Assembly: GCA_002383325.1 (NCBI GenBank)
Contig: DFYJ01000027.1
Span: 1 to 20,901 of the forward strand
Origin: Candidatus Aminicenantes bacterium UBA4085
GTDB taxonomy: Bacteria > Acidobacteriota > Aminicenantia > Aminicenantales > UBA4085
DNA: 20,901 nucleotides
Reading direction: 5' to 3'
Each line of letters starts with the position of its first letter. Within the stretch, counting starts at the first letter, position 1. Shown here in pieces: positions 6,282-17,014 of this stretch. The translations under genes were made by a program, and so were the position numbers. Below the pieces are notes generated by a model. It worked only from the letters and a program-made list of their open reading frames with translations, made no database searches and was not told where the DNA came from.

Positions 6282-7904
6282 TCAGATGGGAGAGGAACCA
6301 AGAAAAAGGCCCGAACGGGGGGCGACTGTTTGCCCTTCGATAGTCCGCGGCCGTTCGGACAGGTTGGCGGCGTAGCGGCGGCGGCCGGACGGGCCGCCCG
6401 AGGACTCGATGAGGTAGAAGTCGTCCTCCAGAACGCCCCGCACCGAAGGACGCCCGCCCTTCAGCGAGACGGCCTCGCGGAGAAGGTCCCGGCCGCGCCC
6501 GTCAACCAGCTCCAGGTCGTCGCTCTCGATAAGCATGGCATCCAGAAGCCCCGCCGATCGGGCGTAGAGGGCCTTCTCCCCGTAGGTCAGCTCGATGTCC
6601 TTCTCCCGCAGCAGCAGGCAGTCGGGGTCGTTGAGCCACCAGCGGCGGTGCATGAACCAGCGCAGGATCGGATTCTTCAGGGCGATATAGGCGTTGGGAC
6701 CTTGAAGACCGGATTTGGCGGGATCCCAGAACGGTGCGGTGTCTTCGCCGACCCGCATGCCCTGGCACAGGCCCAGCGAAGCCAGCAGAGGCGCGCCGCA
6801 GGCCAGGACGAAGCCCCCGCCGGCCGCCCGGTGGATCGCCTCCATCCCCCGGCGGTAAGCCTGGATCGGCGTCACGTCGGCATGCCGCCGCCCCTGCATC
6901 GCGGCCGCAAAGAGGAAGTCGACCTTGAAATAGGAATACCCCATCCGGCGGAAGGCGCCGATCGTCTCCTCCAACCAGGCCAGCGCCCCGGGATGGGTCG
7001 TATCCAAGGCGTAGATCGTCTTCCCCCAGCCTTTGTAGCAAGGCTTGGGCCGGCCGCCTTCGGAGACGAACCAGTCCGGATGGCGGCCGAAGAGCACGGA
7101 TGTCTCCGCGGCGCTGAAAGGGGCCGTCCAGATGCCGGCTGTGAAGCCGGCCTCGCGAATGCTCCGGGCCAGGCCGGCCGGGTCGGGGAAACCCGGCTTG
7201 ACGGTCAGCCAATCACCGATGTCGGCTTCGTAGCCATCGTCGATCTGGAAGACCTCGAAGGGGAAGCCTTGGGACGACAGGCGCAGGTTCTTGGTCAGAT
7301 CGGCTCCGGTCAGGCCGGTGAAGTACTGATACCAGCTGGACCAGCCGACCGGGTTGGCCCGCGGCACGCGCACGGCCTCCTCCGCGCCGGCCAGGTCCGC
7401 GTAGGACTCCAAGAGCTCCTCCACCGGGGCTCCGCGCAGAACGACCAGCGGCTCCAGCCGGATCGGATCGGCCGGCTCGGCGCCGAAGAACTCCCAGTAG
7501 CCGGCCACTTCGCCGCCTTCGATGACGAAATAGGGATGGGCGACGCGCGACGACAGGAATCCGACCAGGGTGTCCTCCCAAGCTAGGAAGGAGTCGCTGA
7601 TCACGGCCTTGCGGAAGACATCGGGAACAGGGGTGAAGACCCAAGGACTGTAGCCATCCATCCGCTCGGCCACGGACTCCAGCGATCGGTCCAGGGCCTG
7701 GCAGGGCCCCCAGGACTGCCAGTTGTTGAGAAGGAAGCGGCGGGGCGCGGGAGCCCGGAAGACTTCGATCCGGCCCGGCCGGCCTTGGACGGTCCCGGTG
7801 AGGAGGAAGCCCCCGGGACGGGTCCGAATCTCGGCCTGCAGGCGATAGCCGTCGCCGAACCGAGTCAGGCGGCCCGCGGCGGCCGGCTTGCCGAGAAGAT
7901 GCAT
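6282..7904 (-). CDS. GH36-type alpha-galactosidase-like glycoside hydrolase
   Basis: A 540-residue retaining alpha-glycosidase of the melibiase clan, predicted to release terminal alpha-galactosyl or similar residues. Visible landmarks are NWQSWGP (61-67), GWSSWYQY (187-194), QIDDGYEADIGDW (220-232), the nucleophile motif FKVDF with Asp329, and the acid/base motif RVGED (Arg384 to Asp388). It is shorter than the ~700-residue classical GH36 enzymes, mainly through a reduced N-terminal beta domain. No signal peptide is seen, so it is probably cytoplasmic. The ATG at 7904 is chosen because GAGG lies about 7 bases upstream and the frame further upstream overlaps the oxidoreductase. It follows that gene by 23 bases in a two-gene operon. 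The final codons (GSSPI-stop) lie within the end of repeat copy 1. Confidence 0.88.
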   Translation of the reverse strand: MHLLGKPAAAGRLTRFGDGYRLQAEIRTRPGGFLLTGTVQGRPGRIEVFRAPAPRRFLLNNWQSWGPCQALDRSLESVAERMDGYSPWVFTPVPDVFRKAVISDSFLAWEDTLVGFLSSRVAHPYFVIEGGEVAGYWEFFGAEPADPIRLEPLVVLRGAPVEELLESYADLAGAEEAVRVPRANPVGWSSWYQYFTGLTGADLTKNLRLSSQGFPFEVFQIDDGYEADIGDWLTVKPGFPDPAGLARSIREAGFTAGIWTAPFSAAETSVLFGRHPDWFVSEGGRPKPCYKGWGKTIYALDTTHPGALAWLEETIGAFRRMGYSYFKVDFLFAAAMQGRRHADVTPIQAYRRGMEAIHRAAGGGFVLACGAPLLASLGLCQGMRVGEDTAPFWDPAKSGLQGPNAYIALKNPILRWFMHRRWWLNDPDCLLLREKDIELTYGEKALYARSAGLLDAMLIESDDLELVDGRGRDLLREAVSLKGGRPSVRGVLEDDFYLIESSGGPSGRRRYAANLSERPRTIEGQTVAPRSGLFLGSSPI

Positions 7905-7927
7905 GATCGCCCTCGGGCCGCGGGATC

Positions 7928-9085
7928 TCAGAAGACGTTGTATTCGTGGAGCAGGTCGCCCTCGCGAAAGCGCTCCGGGCGGAGCGGAGAGATGTCCAGC
8001 GTCGAGGGCTTGCCGTCCAGGATCGCCTCGGCCAGAAGCAGCCCGGCCGCCGGGCTGTGCATGAAGCCGTGGCCGGAGAAGCCGGTATTGAGGAAGAGGC
8101 CCGGAACATCCCGGGCCGGCCCTATGATCGGGTGGTGATCGGGCGTGATCTCGTAGAGCCCCGCCCAGCGGCGGGCGATGCCGACCCGCTCCATGAGCGG
8201 CAGGCGGGCGGCGGCGGCCTCCAGGTGGGTTAGCTCCCAATCCTCGTCCACGGTCTGATGGAACGCCGGCGGCTCGTCAGCCCGCGACATGCCGGATAGA
8301 AGCCCGGTTCCTTCACGGTGGAAGTAGAGGTTCGTGGCGAAGTCGATGACGAACGTCCAGTCGGCGAGGATCTCCGGCGTGGGCGTGGTGGTGAACAGCT
8401 GCCGCCGAACGGGCTGGACCGGGACGTCCAGCCCGGCCATCCGGCCGACCAGGCCCGACCAGGCCCCGGCCGCTATGACCACGACGGGCGCGGCGATCGG
8501 GCCCTGGTCGGTCTCCACGCCGGCCATCCGTCCGGCTTCCAGACGAAGGCCGGTGACCTCGACCCCGGTCAGGGCCTTGACGCCCAGCCGGGACCCCGCG
8601 GAGATATAGCCTTGGACGACCGAGCCGTTGTCGGCCAGGCCGTCGTCGGGTCCGAACAGACCGGCCCGGGCGTCGTCGAAGCTCATCATCGGCAGGCGCC
8701 GGCGGACCTCATCGCCGTCCAGCCACTCCGTCCGGATGCCCAGCCGCAGGTGCATGTCCATCTGGCTGCGGAAGGCGGCCGCATCCGCCTCGCGGGTCAG
8801 GACGAAGAGGTAGCCGATCTTCCGATAGTCGGCCTCGGCCCCCGTCTCGGCCTCGAAGCGGTCGAAGGCGGCCAGGCTGATCTGGGACATGCGGCAGTTG
8901 ATCTCGGTGTCGAAGTGGGCCCGCACGCCTCCGGCGCACTTGCCCGTGGACTCGGCGCCGAAGTAGGGCAGCCGCTCCAAGAGAACGATCTTCCCGGCCC
9001 CGCGCTTGGCCAGATGATAGGCGGTGCTGGCGCCGATGACGCCGCCGCCGACGATGACGATGTCCGCCGTCTGGGGAAGGCTCAT
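7928..9085 (-). CDS. FAD-dependent amine/amino-acid oxidoreductase (DAO family)
   Basis: A 385-residue flavoprotein of the D-amino-acid oxidase/sarcosine oxidase beta-like fold. The dinucleotide-binding motif GGGVIG is at residues 13-18 and the ribose-binding acid is Glu37 after IVLL. The segment STGKCAGGVRAHF (46-58) resembles the corresponding region of dye-linked proline dehydrogenase beta and sarcosine oxidase beta. The C-terminal block HHPIIGP...GLFLNTGFSGHGFMHSPAAG is the second FAD-contact region typical of this group. The substrate cannot be read from sequence; candidates are sarcosine, proline, glycine or another secondary amine. There is no signal peptide. A GGAGGAG site precedes the ATG at 9085. 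It is the first gene of an operon with the GH36 hydrolase and is divergent from the sulfatase. Confidence 0.88.
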   Translation of the reverse strand: MSLPQTADIVIVGGGVIGASTAYHLAKRGAGKIVLLERLPYFGAESTGKCAGGVRAHFDTEINCRMSQISLAAFDRFEAETGAEADYRKIGYLFVLTREADAAAFRSQMDMHLRLGIRTEWLDGDEVRRRLPMMSFDDARAGLFGPDDGLADNGSVVQGYISAGSRLGVKALTGVEVTGLRLEAGRMAGVETDQGPIAAPVVVIAAGAWSGLVGRMAGLDVPVQPVRRQLFTTTPTPEILADWTFVIDFATNLYFHREGTGLLSGMSRADEPPAFHQTVDEDWELTHLEAAAARLPLMERVGIARRWAGLYEITPDHHPIIGPARDVPGLFLNTGFSGHGFMHSPAAGLLLAEAILDGKPSTLDISPLRPERFREGDLLHEYNVF

Positions 9086-9154
9086 GTTCGCTCCTCCTTC
9101 GTTGTTCGCTGCTTGAAGCCCCGCAACGCCGCGGGGGTGCTGAAACGGCTCCCT

Positions 9155-9163
9155 ATTCTATCA
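9155..9163 (-). promoter_or_regulatory. Candidate extended -10 promoter of the oxidoreductase/GH36 operon
   Basis: On the minus strand TGATAGAAT (9155-9163) provides a TGN extension and a 5-of-6 -10 element, 70 bases before the ATG at 9085. The -35 region is poor. Confidence 0.4.
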
Positions 9164-9193
9164 GACCGGTCCCGTCGGCGGAAAGGCGCCGAC

Positions 9194-9221
9194 TTGCATC
9201 GTCCCGGCGTTGGCATAGAAT
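9194..9221 (+). promoter_or_regulatory. Candidate promoter of the sulfatase gene
   Basis: TTGCAT (9194-9199), a 16-base spacer and TAGAAT (9216-9221). The predicted start near 9228 gives a leader of about 29 bases. It lies 31 bases beyond the divergent oxidoreductase promoter, so the two could share regulation. Confidence 0.4.
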
Positions 9222-9256
9222 GCCCTCGTCCGAGTCCCGCCCGACCGGAGGCCCTC

Positions 9257-10756
9257 ATGACCGACGCACGACCCACGCGCCGCGAGATGCTCAAGCTCCT
9301 GGGAGGAGCCGCCGCCGGCTGGGCCCTGCCCCGCGGAACGGCCGCCCGGCGGCCGCCCAACGTGGTCTTGATCCTGACCGACGACCAGGGCTACGCCGAT
9401 CTCGGATGCTACGGCGCCCGGGACTTCTCCACCCCCAACCTGGACCGGATGGCGGCCGAGGGCCTGCGCTTCCGGAGCTACTATGTCTCGCAGGCCGTCT
9501 GCAGCGCCTCCCGCGCCTCGCTCTTGACCGGCTGCTATGCCGAGCGGGTCGGCATCCAGGGCGCCTTGGGCCCCTCGTCCCGGATCGGGATCTCGGACGG
9601 CGAGGAGACAATCGCCCAGGTCCTGAAGAAGCGCGGCTACGCGGCGGCCGCTTTCGGCAAGTGGCATCTCGGCCACCGGCCGGCGTCCCTGCCCCTGCGC
9701 CACGGCTTCGACGAGTACTTCGGGCTGCCCTACTCCAACGATATGTGGCCGCGAGGCTACGATGGAAAGCCCCTCCCGGACGGCCGCAAGAGCGCCTATC
9801 CCCCGCTGCCGCTCATTGACGGCGAACGCACGGTGGAGACAATTGAAAGCCTGGCCCAGATGGACGAACTCACGACCCGCTACACCGAGCGGGCCGTACG
9901 CTTCATCGAGGCCAACCGGAAGCGCCCGTTTTTCCTGTACCTGGCCCACTCCATGCCCCATACGCCCTTGGGGGTTTCGGATAAATTCCGCGGCCGAAGC
10001 CGCCAGGGGCCCTACGGAGACGTGATCATGGAGATCGATTGGTCCGCCGGCCGAATCCTCGATACCCTCCACCGGCTGGGGCTGGACCGGGAAACGCTGG
10101 TTATCTTCGCCTCCGACAACGGCCCTTGGCTGAACTTCGGGGCCCACGCCGGGTCGGTCGGTCCGCTCCGCGAGGGCAAGGGGACCATGTGGGAGGGGGG
10201 GGCCCGGGTGCCCTGCCTGATGCGCTGGCCGGGCCGCATCCCGGCCGGAAGGGTCTCGGACAAGATCGCGGCATCCATCGACATCCTCCCGACTCTGGCC
10301 GAGATCGCCGGGGCTCCCCTGCCGGACCATCCCATCGACGGCCTCTCGCTGATGCCCCTTTTGACCGGAGACGGAAGCGCGGGACCGAGGGACCACTTTT
10401 TCTTCTACTATGGACGCGAGCTGCAGGCGGTCCGTCGCGGCCGCTGGAAGCTTCACTTCCCCCACAGCTACCGGTCCTACAGGGGCGTGGAGCCGGGCCA
10501 AAACGGCATGCCCGGCCCCCTACGCCCAGGCCGGACGGGGCTCGAGCTCTACGACCTGGAGGCGGACATCGGCGAGACGACCGGCGTCGCGGCCGCCCAG
10601 CCCGGCGTCGTGCGGGACCTGGAAGCTTTGGCCGAGAAGGCCCGGGCCGAGCTCGGGGACGCCCTGACCGGGCGGGTCGGCAGCGGCGTCCGCCCTCCCG
10701 GGCAATTCCAAGACACCCCGCCGCCAGTGGACGGCGGGCGCACATTTTCCCTATAA
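9257..10756 (+). CDS. Tat-exported arylsulfatase-type sulfatase (formylglycine CSASR variant)
   Basis: A 499-residue S1-family sulfatase that would hydrolyse a sulfate ester, probably on a glycan, outside the cytoplasm. The ATG at 9257 has a GGAGG site 5 bases upstream and opens a leader TRREMLKLLGGAAAGWALP, a twin-arginine type signal. The catalytic set is complete: Asp42/Asp43 (LTDDQGY), the modified nucleophile Cys82 in CSASR with Arg86, Lys135 and His137 (GKWHLGH), His231/His235, Asp287/Asn288 (SDNG) and Lys308. The core motif has Ala where Pro is usual, a variant accepted by the radical-SAM anSME-type maturases. No maturase gene is in the window. It is divergent from the oxidoreductase and is followed by the Asp-box protein 28 bases after its stop. 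Confidence 0.93.
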   Translation: MTDARPTRREMLKLLGGAAAGWALPRGTAARRPPNVVLILTDDQGYADLGCYGARDFSTPNLDRMAAEGLRFRSYYVSQAVCSASRASLLTGCYAERVGIQGALGPSSRIGISDGEETIAQVLKKRGYAAAAFGKWHLGHRPASLPLRHGFDEYFGLPYSNDMWPRGYDGKPLPDGRKSAYPPLPLIDGERTVETIESLAQMDELTTRYTERAVRFIEANRKRPFFLYLAHSMPHTPLGVSDKFRGRSRQGPYGDVIMEIDWSAGRILDTLHRLGLDRETLVIFASDNGPWLNFGAHAGSVGPLREGKGTMWEGGARVPCLMRWPGRIPAGRVSDKIAASIDILPTLAEIAGAPLPDHPIDGLSLMPLLTGDGSAGPRDHFFFYYGRELQAVRRGRWKLHFPHSYRSYRGVEPGQNGMPGPLRPGRTGLELYDLEADIGETTGVAAAQPGVVRDLEALAEKARAELGDALTGRVGSGVRPPGQFQDTPPPVDGGRTFSL

Positions 10757-10757
10757 T
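10728..10757 (+). promoter_or_regulatory. Candidate promoter of the Asp-box propeller gene
   Basis: TGGACG (10728-10733), an 18-base spacer and a perfect TATAAT (10752-10757). The -10 element overlaps the TAA stop of the sulfatase (10754-10756), so the following gene may have its own transcript in addition to any read-through. Confidence 0.5.
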
Positions 10758-10784
10758 CGCCAAGATTCCTTCAGGAGGTCGTTC

Positions 10785-13774
<2,990 letters not shown>

Positions 13775-13778
<4 letters not shown>

Positions 13779-14053
13779 TGGAGCGCGCGGCGGCCCTGCG
13801 GAGCCTGCAGGCCATCCCCAACGTCGGCCCCAGGACCGCCGAGGACTTGTGGCGGCTGGGGATCCGGCGCCGGGAGGACCTGCGGGGCAAGGACCCGCAG
13901 GCGATGTACGAACGGCTGGGCCGACTGAAGGGAGTCCGCATCGACCCCTGCCAGCTTTACGTTTTCCGGGCGGTCGTGTATTACGCCACGCGCCGCTCGC
14001 CCAAGCCCGAGCTGCTCAAGTGGTGGGCCTGGAAGGAGAGAACCCGGATCTGA
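13775..14053 (+). CDS. Small helix-hairpin-helix protein (Cdd1 / 'pathogenicity locus' family)
   Basis: A 92-residue cytoplasmic protein. Residues 8-30 (LRSLQAIPNVGPRTAEDLWRLGI) form a helix-hairpin-helix motif with the GhG-type turn NVGPRTA, normally used for non-specific DNA contact. The second half IDPCQLYVFRAVVYYA matches the conserved end of the Cdd1 family (PF11731). The name 'pathogenicity locus' is historical and gives no function. The start overlaps the propeller gene stop in an ATGATGA arrangement (two candidate ATGs, 13775 and 13778), so it is translationally coupled to a gene with no obvious functional link. Confidence 0.85.
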
Positions 14054-14075
14054 CCCCGAAAGCCGGCCGGGCGCC

Positions 14076-14543
14076 CTATTCCAGGCGCTTGATGATGTGC
14101 CAGCCGTATTTCGACTTGACCGGGTCGTAGACGGCCAGGCCGATCTCTCCCGCCCTGAGCTTGAATCCCACATCGCCGAAGGCGGCCACCATGCGGGCCC
14201 GGGCATACTCTCTCTTGCTGGGCGGGCTGAGAACCGGCTCGACCCCGAAGTTGGCCATCCGGTAAATGCCCGGAGGTGAGTCGTCGGTGTGCTGCTTGAC
14301 CAGGGCGCCAAAATCCGCCCCCTGGCGGGCTTGGGTCAGGATGGCCTCGGCCAGGGCCCGGGCCGCGACCTGGGTTCGGGTCACGCCGGGGACGGTCCCA
14401 GCGCTTCCCTGGAACGAGACCAGGATGTGCTGGACGGTGATGCGGTCGGGCTCACCCGCCGGCTTTTGGGCCGGCGGCGCCGTCTGAGCGGCCAAAGCGG
14501 CCGCGGCGGCGAGCGCAACAAGGCTTCGGACGATGGTTCTCAT
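14076..14543 (-). CDS. Exported parvulin-type peptidyl-prolyl isomerase
   Basis: A 155-residue protein with a Sec leader (1-19, SLVALAAAAALAA) and a parvulin (PpiC rotamase) domain from about residue 35. It opens with ITVQHILVSF and closes with KYGWHIIKRLE, the two ends of the parvulin fold, and has GADFGALVKQHTDDS in the middle. The usual Gly-rich GGDLG turn after the acidic loop is replaced by PPGIYRMANFGVEPVL, so the active-site rim is divergent. The predicted role is cis-trans isomerisation of X-Pro bonds in exported proteins. It is the last gene of a minus-strand operon, 33 bases after the Xaa-Pro peptidase, and ends 22 bases from the convergent helix-hairpin-helix gene. Confidence 0.88.
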   Translation of the reverse strand: MRTIVRSLVALAAAAALAAQTAPPAQKPAGEPDRITVQHILVSFQGSAGTVPGVTRTQVAARALAEAILTQARQGADFGALVKQHTDDSPPGIYRMANFGVEPVLSPPSKREYARARMVAAFGDVGFKLRAGEIGLAVYDPVKSKYGWHIIKRLE

Positions 14544-14576
14544 GTCGTTCTCCTGAGCATTCCCATATCCCCGGCC

Positions 14577-15920
14577 CTAACGGCGGCCGAGGAGCTTCTC
14601 GATCTCGGCGATCTCCTTGGGCGCATCCCGGGTCAGGACCTCGCAGCCGTCTTGGGTGATCAGGACGGTGTCCTCGATCCGGATGCCGAAGCCCTTCTCG
14701 GGATAGTAGAGGCCCGGCTCGATGGCGAAGACCATGCCTTCTTCGAGCCTGGCGATCCAGGGCCCGACGTCGTGCGTGCCGAGGCCCACGAAGTGCCCGA
14801 AGCCGCCCCGCTCGCCGCGCCCGTCCAGCCCCTTGGCCTTGAGGACCTCGGCCACGTGGGCCTGGACCTCAGCGGCCGTGGCCCCCGGCTTGTAGGCTTC
14901 GAGGCAGGCCTTCTGGACCGTCAGGACGATCTCATAGGCCTCCCGCTGCTCCCGGCTGAAGACGCCGGAGACGGGCCACGTCCGGCTGATGTCCATGGCC
15001 ATGTGGTCCAGGTCGGCCCCGAAGTCCATCAGGACCAGGTCGCCCGCCTCCGTCCGCCGGCCGTTGGCGTCGTGGTGCCAGACGCAGGAGTTCGGCCCCG
15101 AACCGACGATCGGGGCAAAGGCCATTCCCTTGGCCCCGCCCTTGAGGGTCGTGAAGCGGGCCGCGGCCTCGATCTCATACTCGAAGACGCCGGGCCGGGT
15201 AGCCAGCATGGCCTGCCGAACGGCTTCGGCCGAGAGCCGGCCGTTGCGGCGAAGCACGGCGATCTCCTCCGGGCTCTTGATCACCCGCAGGGCGTCGAGG
15301 TGGGGAGTGATGTCCTTGATCTCGAAGGCCGGGTAGCGCTCGCGGAGCCGCTGGATGCGAAAATCGTCCCGGGTCATCTGGGCGTTGTAGTGGCTTCGGT
15401 TCTTGCGGGCCTCGAAGATGAGGACCTCGGAGCGGGCGTCGTCGACGGTATCGCCCGGCTGGAGGCGGAGCCACAGCGCCGCCCCGGTCCGGGCGTTGCG
15501 GGCCAGGTACTCGTCGAAGTACCCGAGGTCGTTGAGGCTGCTGAGTCCCAGCCTATCCTTGGCGGACTCGTCCTTGAGGAGATTGGCGCCGCTGATCATC
15601 TCCTCGCGGGGAGACTGCCGCGGCAGGAAGAGGTTGGTCTCGCCGGTCCGCGCATTCAGGGTCAGGATGGCGCCCAGGTCCTCGACGCCGCAGAGATAGA
15701 AGAAGTCGTTGTCCTGGCGCGGGGCAGTTCCCTCGGGGGGGACATCCAGGCCGAACAGAACGATGATTCCGTCCTTGGCCCGGTCGCGCAGCGCCTGGCG
15801 CCGCCGCAGGAATTCGTCCTTGCTGAAGCCGACGCGCTGGGCCGCCAGCGGGCCGGCCGCCAGCGCCAAGAGCAGGAAACCGCCCAGAAGGCGTCGGGCA
15901 CGGTCACGCTTTCCATTCAT
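14577..15920 (-). CDS. Exported Xaa-Pro aminopeptidase (M24B)
   Basis: A 447-residue dinuclear-metal peptidase that removes N-terminal residues preceding proline. Residues 1-27 are a Sec leader (LLGGFLLLALAAGPLAA). The creatinase-type N-domain spans about 30-215 (RRRQALRDR, NDFFYLCGVED). The catalytic pita-bread domain carries all five metal ligands: Asp299 (LVLMDFGAD), Asp310 (MDISRTWP), His376 (FGHFVGLGTHD), Glu401 (AIEPGLYYP) and Glu416 (RIEDTVL). His282/His283 lie before the first ligand as in aminopeptidase P. Length is normal for the family, and secretion is the unusual part compared with cytoplasmic PepP. It lies between the cyclophilin (37 bases upstream) and the parvulin genes. Confidence 0.93.
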   Translation of the reverse strand: MNGKRDRARRLLGGFLLLALAAGPLAAQRVGFSKDEFLRRRQALRDRAKDGIIVLFGLDVPPEGTAPRQDNDFFYLCGVEDLGAILTLNARTGETNLFLPRQSPREEMISGANLLKDESAKDRLGLSSLNDLGYFDEYLARNARTGAALWLRLQPGDTVDDARSEVLIFEARKNRSHYNAQMTRDDFRIQRLRERYPAFEIKDITPHLDALRVIKSPEEIAVLRRNGRLSAEAVRQAMLATRPGVFEYEIEAAARFTTLKGGAKGMAFAPIVGSGPNSCVWHHDANGRRTEAGDLVLMDFGADLDHMAMDISRTWPVSGVFSREQREAYEIVLTVQKACLEAYKPGATAAEVQAHVAEVLKAKGLDGRGERGGFGHFVGLGTHDVGPWIARLEEGMVFAIEPGLYYPEKGFGIRIEDTVLITQDGCEVLTRDAPKEIAEIEKLLGRR

Positions 15921-15957
15921 GTTCGTCTCCTCGGGCCGCGGCGCGAGAGCACGAGGG

Positions 15958-16539
15958 CTAGAGCCGCTTCGCGGACAGAATCTTCACGGGCGGGGTCAAA
16001 CGCTCCTGCTCGTCGGCGGGAGCGGCATGAATGCGGCGGACGACCTCCATGCCGGCCGTCACCCGGCCGAAGACGGCAAAGCCCTGGCCGTCGGCATTGC
16101 GCTTGCCGCCGAAGTCCAGCTCGGGCTGGCTTCCGATGCAGATGAAGAAGCTCGATGTCGCCGTGTCGGGACCGGAGCGGGCCATGGAGACGGCGGCGTC
16201 TTCGTGCCGCAGGCCGGTCAGGCTGGTCCTCTCCAGCGGGATGGCCGGGAGCTGCCGGGCCGCATCCAACCCACCGCCCTGGATGACCTCGATCGGCACG
16301 GCCTGGTTGCGCGGGCTGGCCTTCGTCACCGTGCGGTGAAAGACGGCGCCGTCGTAGAGCCCGGCGTCCACATAGCGCAGGAAGTTGGCCGCGGTCAGGG
16401 GCGCCTCATCCGCCGCCACCTCGATGGTGATATCCCCCATCTCGGTGCGCAGCAGGACGCGGGGATGATCCGGGGAAACGCCCGGAACGGCGGCGGAGGC
16501 CGCCAGCGAGAGCGCCAAGGCCATCACATGCGGGATCAT
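15958..16539 (-). CDS. Exported cyclophilin-type peptidyl-prolyl isomerase
   Basis: A 193-residue protein. The ATG at 16539 is chosen because a GGAGG site sits 4 bases upstream and it opens a short leader (MIPHVMALALSLAASAAVPG). The cyclophilin domain begins at RVLLRTEMGDITIEV and shows AANFLRYVDAGLYDGAVFHR (with the catalytic Arg), VIQGGG, SMARSG, SSFFICIG and FAVFGRV. The usual Phe of the FHR-x-F region is replaced by a longer insertion (TKASPRNQAVPIE). The role is proline isomerisation of exported proteins. It belongs to the operon DUF2177 - cyclophilin - Xaa-Pro peptidase - parvulin, with gaps of 26-37 bases. Confidence 0.92.
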   Translation of the reverse strand: MIPHVMALALSLAASAAVPGVSPDHPRVLLRTEMGDITIEVAADEAPLTAANFLRYVDAGLYDGAVFHRTVTKASPRNQAVPIEVIQGGGLDAARQLPAIPLERTSLTGLRHEDAAVSMARSGPDTATSSFFICIGSQPELDFGGKRNADGQGFAVFGRVTAGMEVVRRIHAAPADEQERLTPPVKILSAKRL

Positions 16540-16565
16540 GTCGCCTCCAGTCTTCGGCCGGGCCT

Positions 16566-16973
16566 TCAGAAGATCCTGCCGGCGATGAGGTAGCTCGCGG
16601 CCGCGACGCCTCCGGTCAGCACCATGCCCCAGACAAGGTCGATCATCGTGACGAGCAGGGGCCAGTCCCGCAGGGTGGCCAGGTTGGTCAGATCGTAGGT
16701 GGCGTAGGCCAGCAGCCCCAGCAGGGCGCCGGACAGGACCGCCCGGCCCAGGGAGCCCTTGTCCAAGGCCGGCAGGACGGCGAAGAAAAGGATGCCGGCG
16801 ATATAGAGGAGGTAGAACAGCAGGGCCGGTGTCCAGCGGACCTTGGCCGCCATCATGTGGCCGATTTGCTTGGCGTAGAAGGGCTTGGCAATCAAGCCCA
16901 GCCAGACCATGTCCACGGCGAAGAAGACGGGCACGGTCAGGCCGTAAAGGAGAGCGGCTTTTCCGAACGGCAT
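16566..16973 (-). CDS. DUF2177 family four-helix membrane protein
   Basis: A 135-residue integral membrane protein with about four hydrophobic helices: YGLTVPVFFAVDMVWLGLIA, ALLFYLLYIAGILFFAVLPAL, AVLSGALLGLLAYATYDLTN and LVTMIDLVWGMVLTGGVAAA. The conserved DMVWLG...AKPFY...QIGHMM start and the AYATYDLTNLATLRDWPL block identify the DUF2177 family, whose function is unknown. A strong GGAGGTGA ribosome site precedes the ATG. It appears to be the first gene of the minus-strand proline-handling operon. Confidence 0.9.
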   Translation of the reverse strand: MPFGKAALLYGLTVPVFFAVDMVWLGLIAKPFYAKQIGHMMAAKVRWTPALLFYLLYIAGILFFAVLPALDKGSLGRAVLSGALLGLLAYATYDLTNLATLRDWPLLVTMIDLVWGMVLTGGVAAASYLIAGRIF

Positions 16974-17014
16974 GTTTCACCTCCGGAGATTCGGCCAGGC
17001 CGTCATTCGCCGAT

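Larger units (their letters stand above)
5955..6300 (+). repeat. Complex inverted-repeat element, copy 1
   Basis: A non-coding element of about 310-345 bp between convergent genes. Its imperfect terminal inverted repeats run about 66-85 bp (roughly 5955-6036 and 6209-6300). They share a GGCGGTnnGGGGTATCG block and end inward in CCTTTTTCCACA followed by CTCTC (6019-6036 versus the complement of 6209-6226, one mismatch). The interior 6034-6108 is identical over 75 bases to the complement of 20827-20901. The segment 6136-6196 matches the complement of 20740-20800 at 58 of 61 positions. Between them lies an unrelated core (6109-6135). No transposase is encoded. The right terminus overlaps the last codons of the GH36 gene. 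Confidence 0.85.

Noticed and set aside
6171..7586. Plus-strand open frame from repeat copy 1 into the GH36 gene
   Set aside because: It is antisense to conserved GH36 motifs. The peptide AGCPQRVVEK is shared with a frame at 20069-20806 only because both cross the repeat element.
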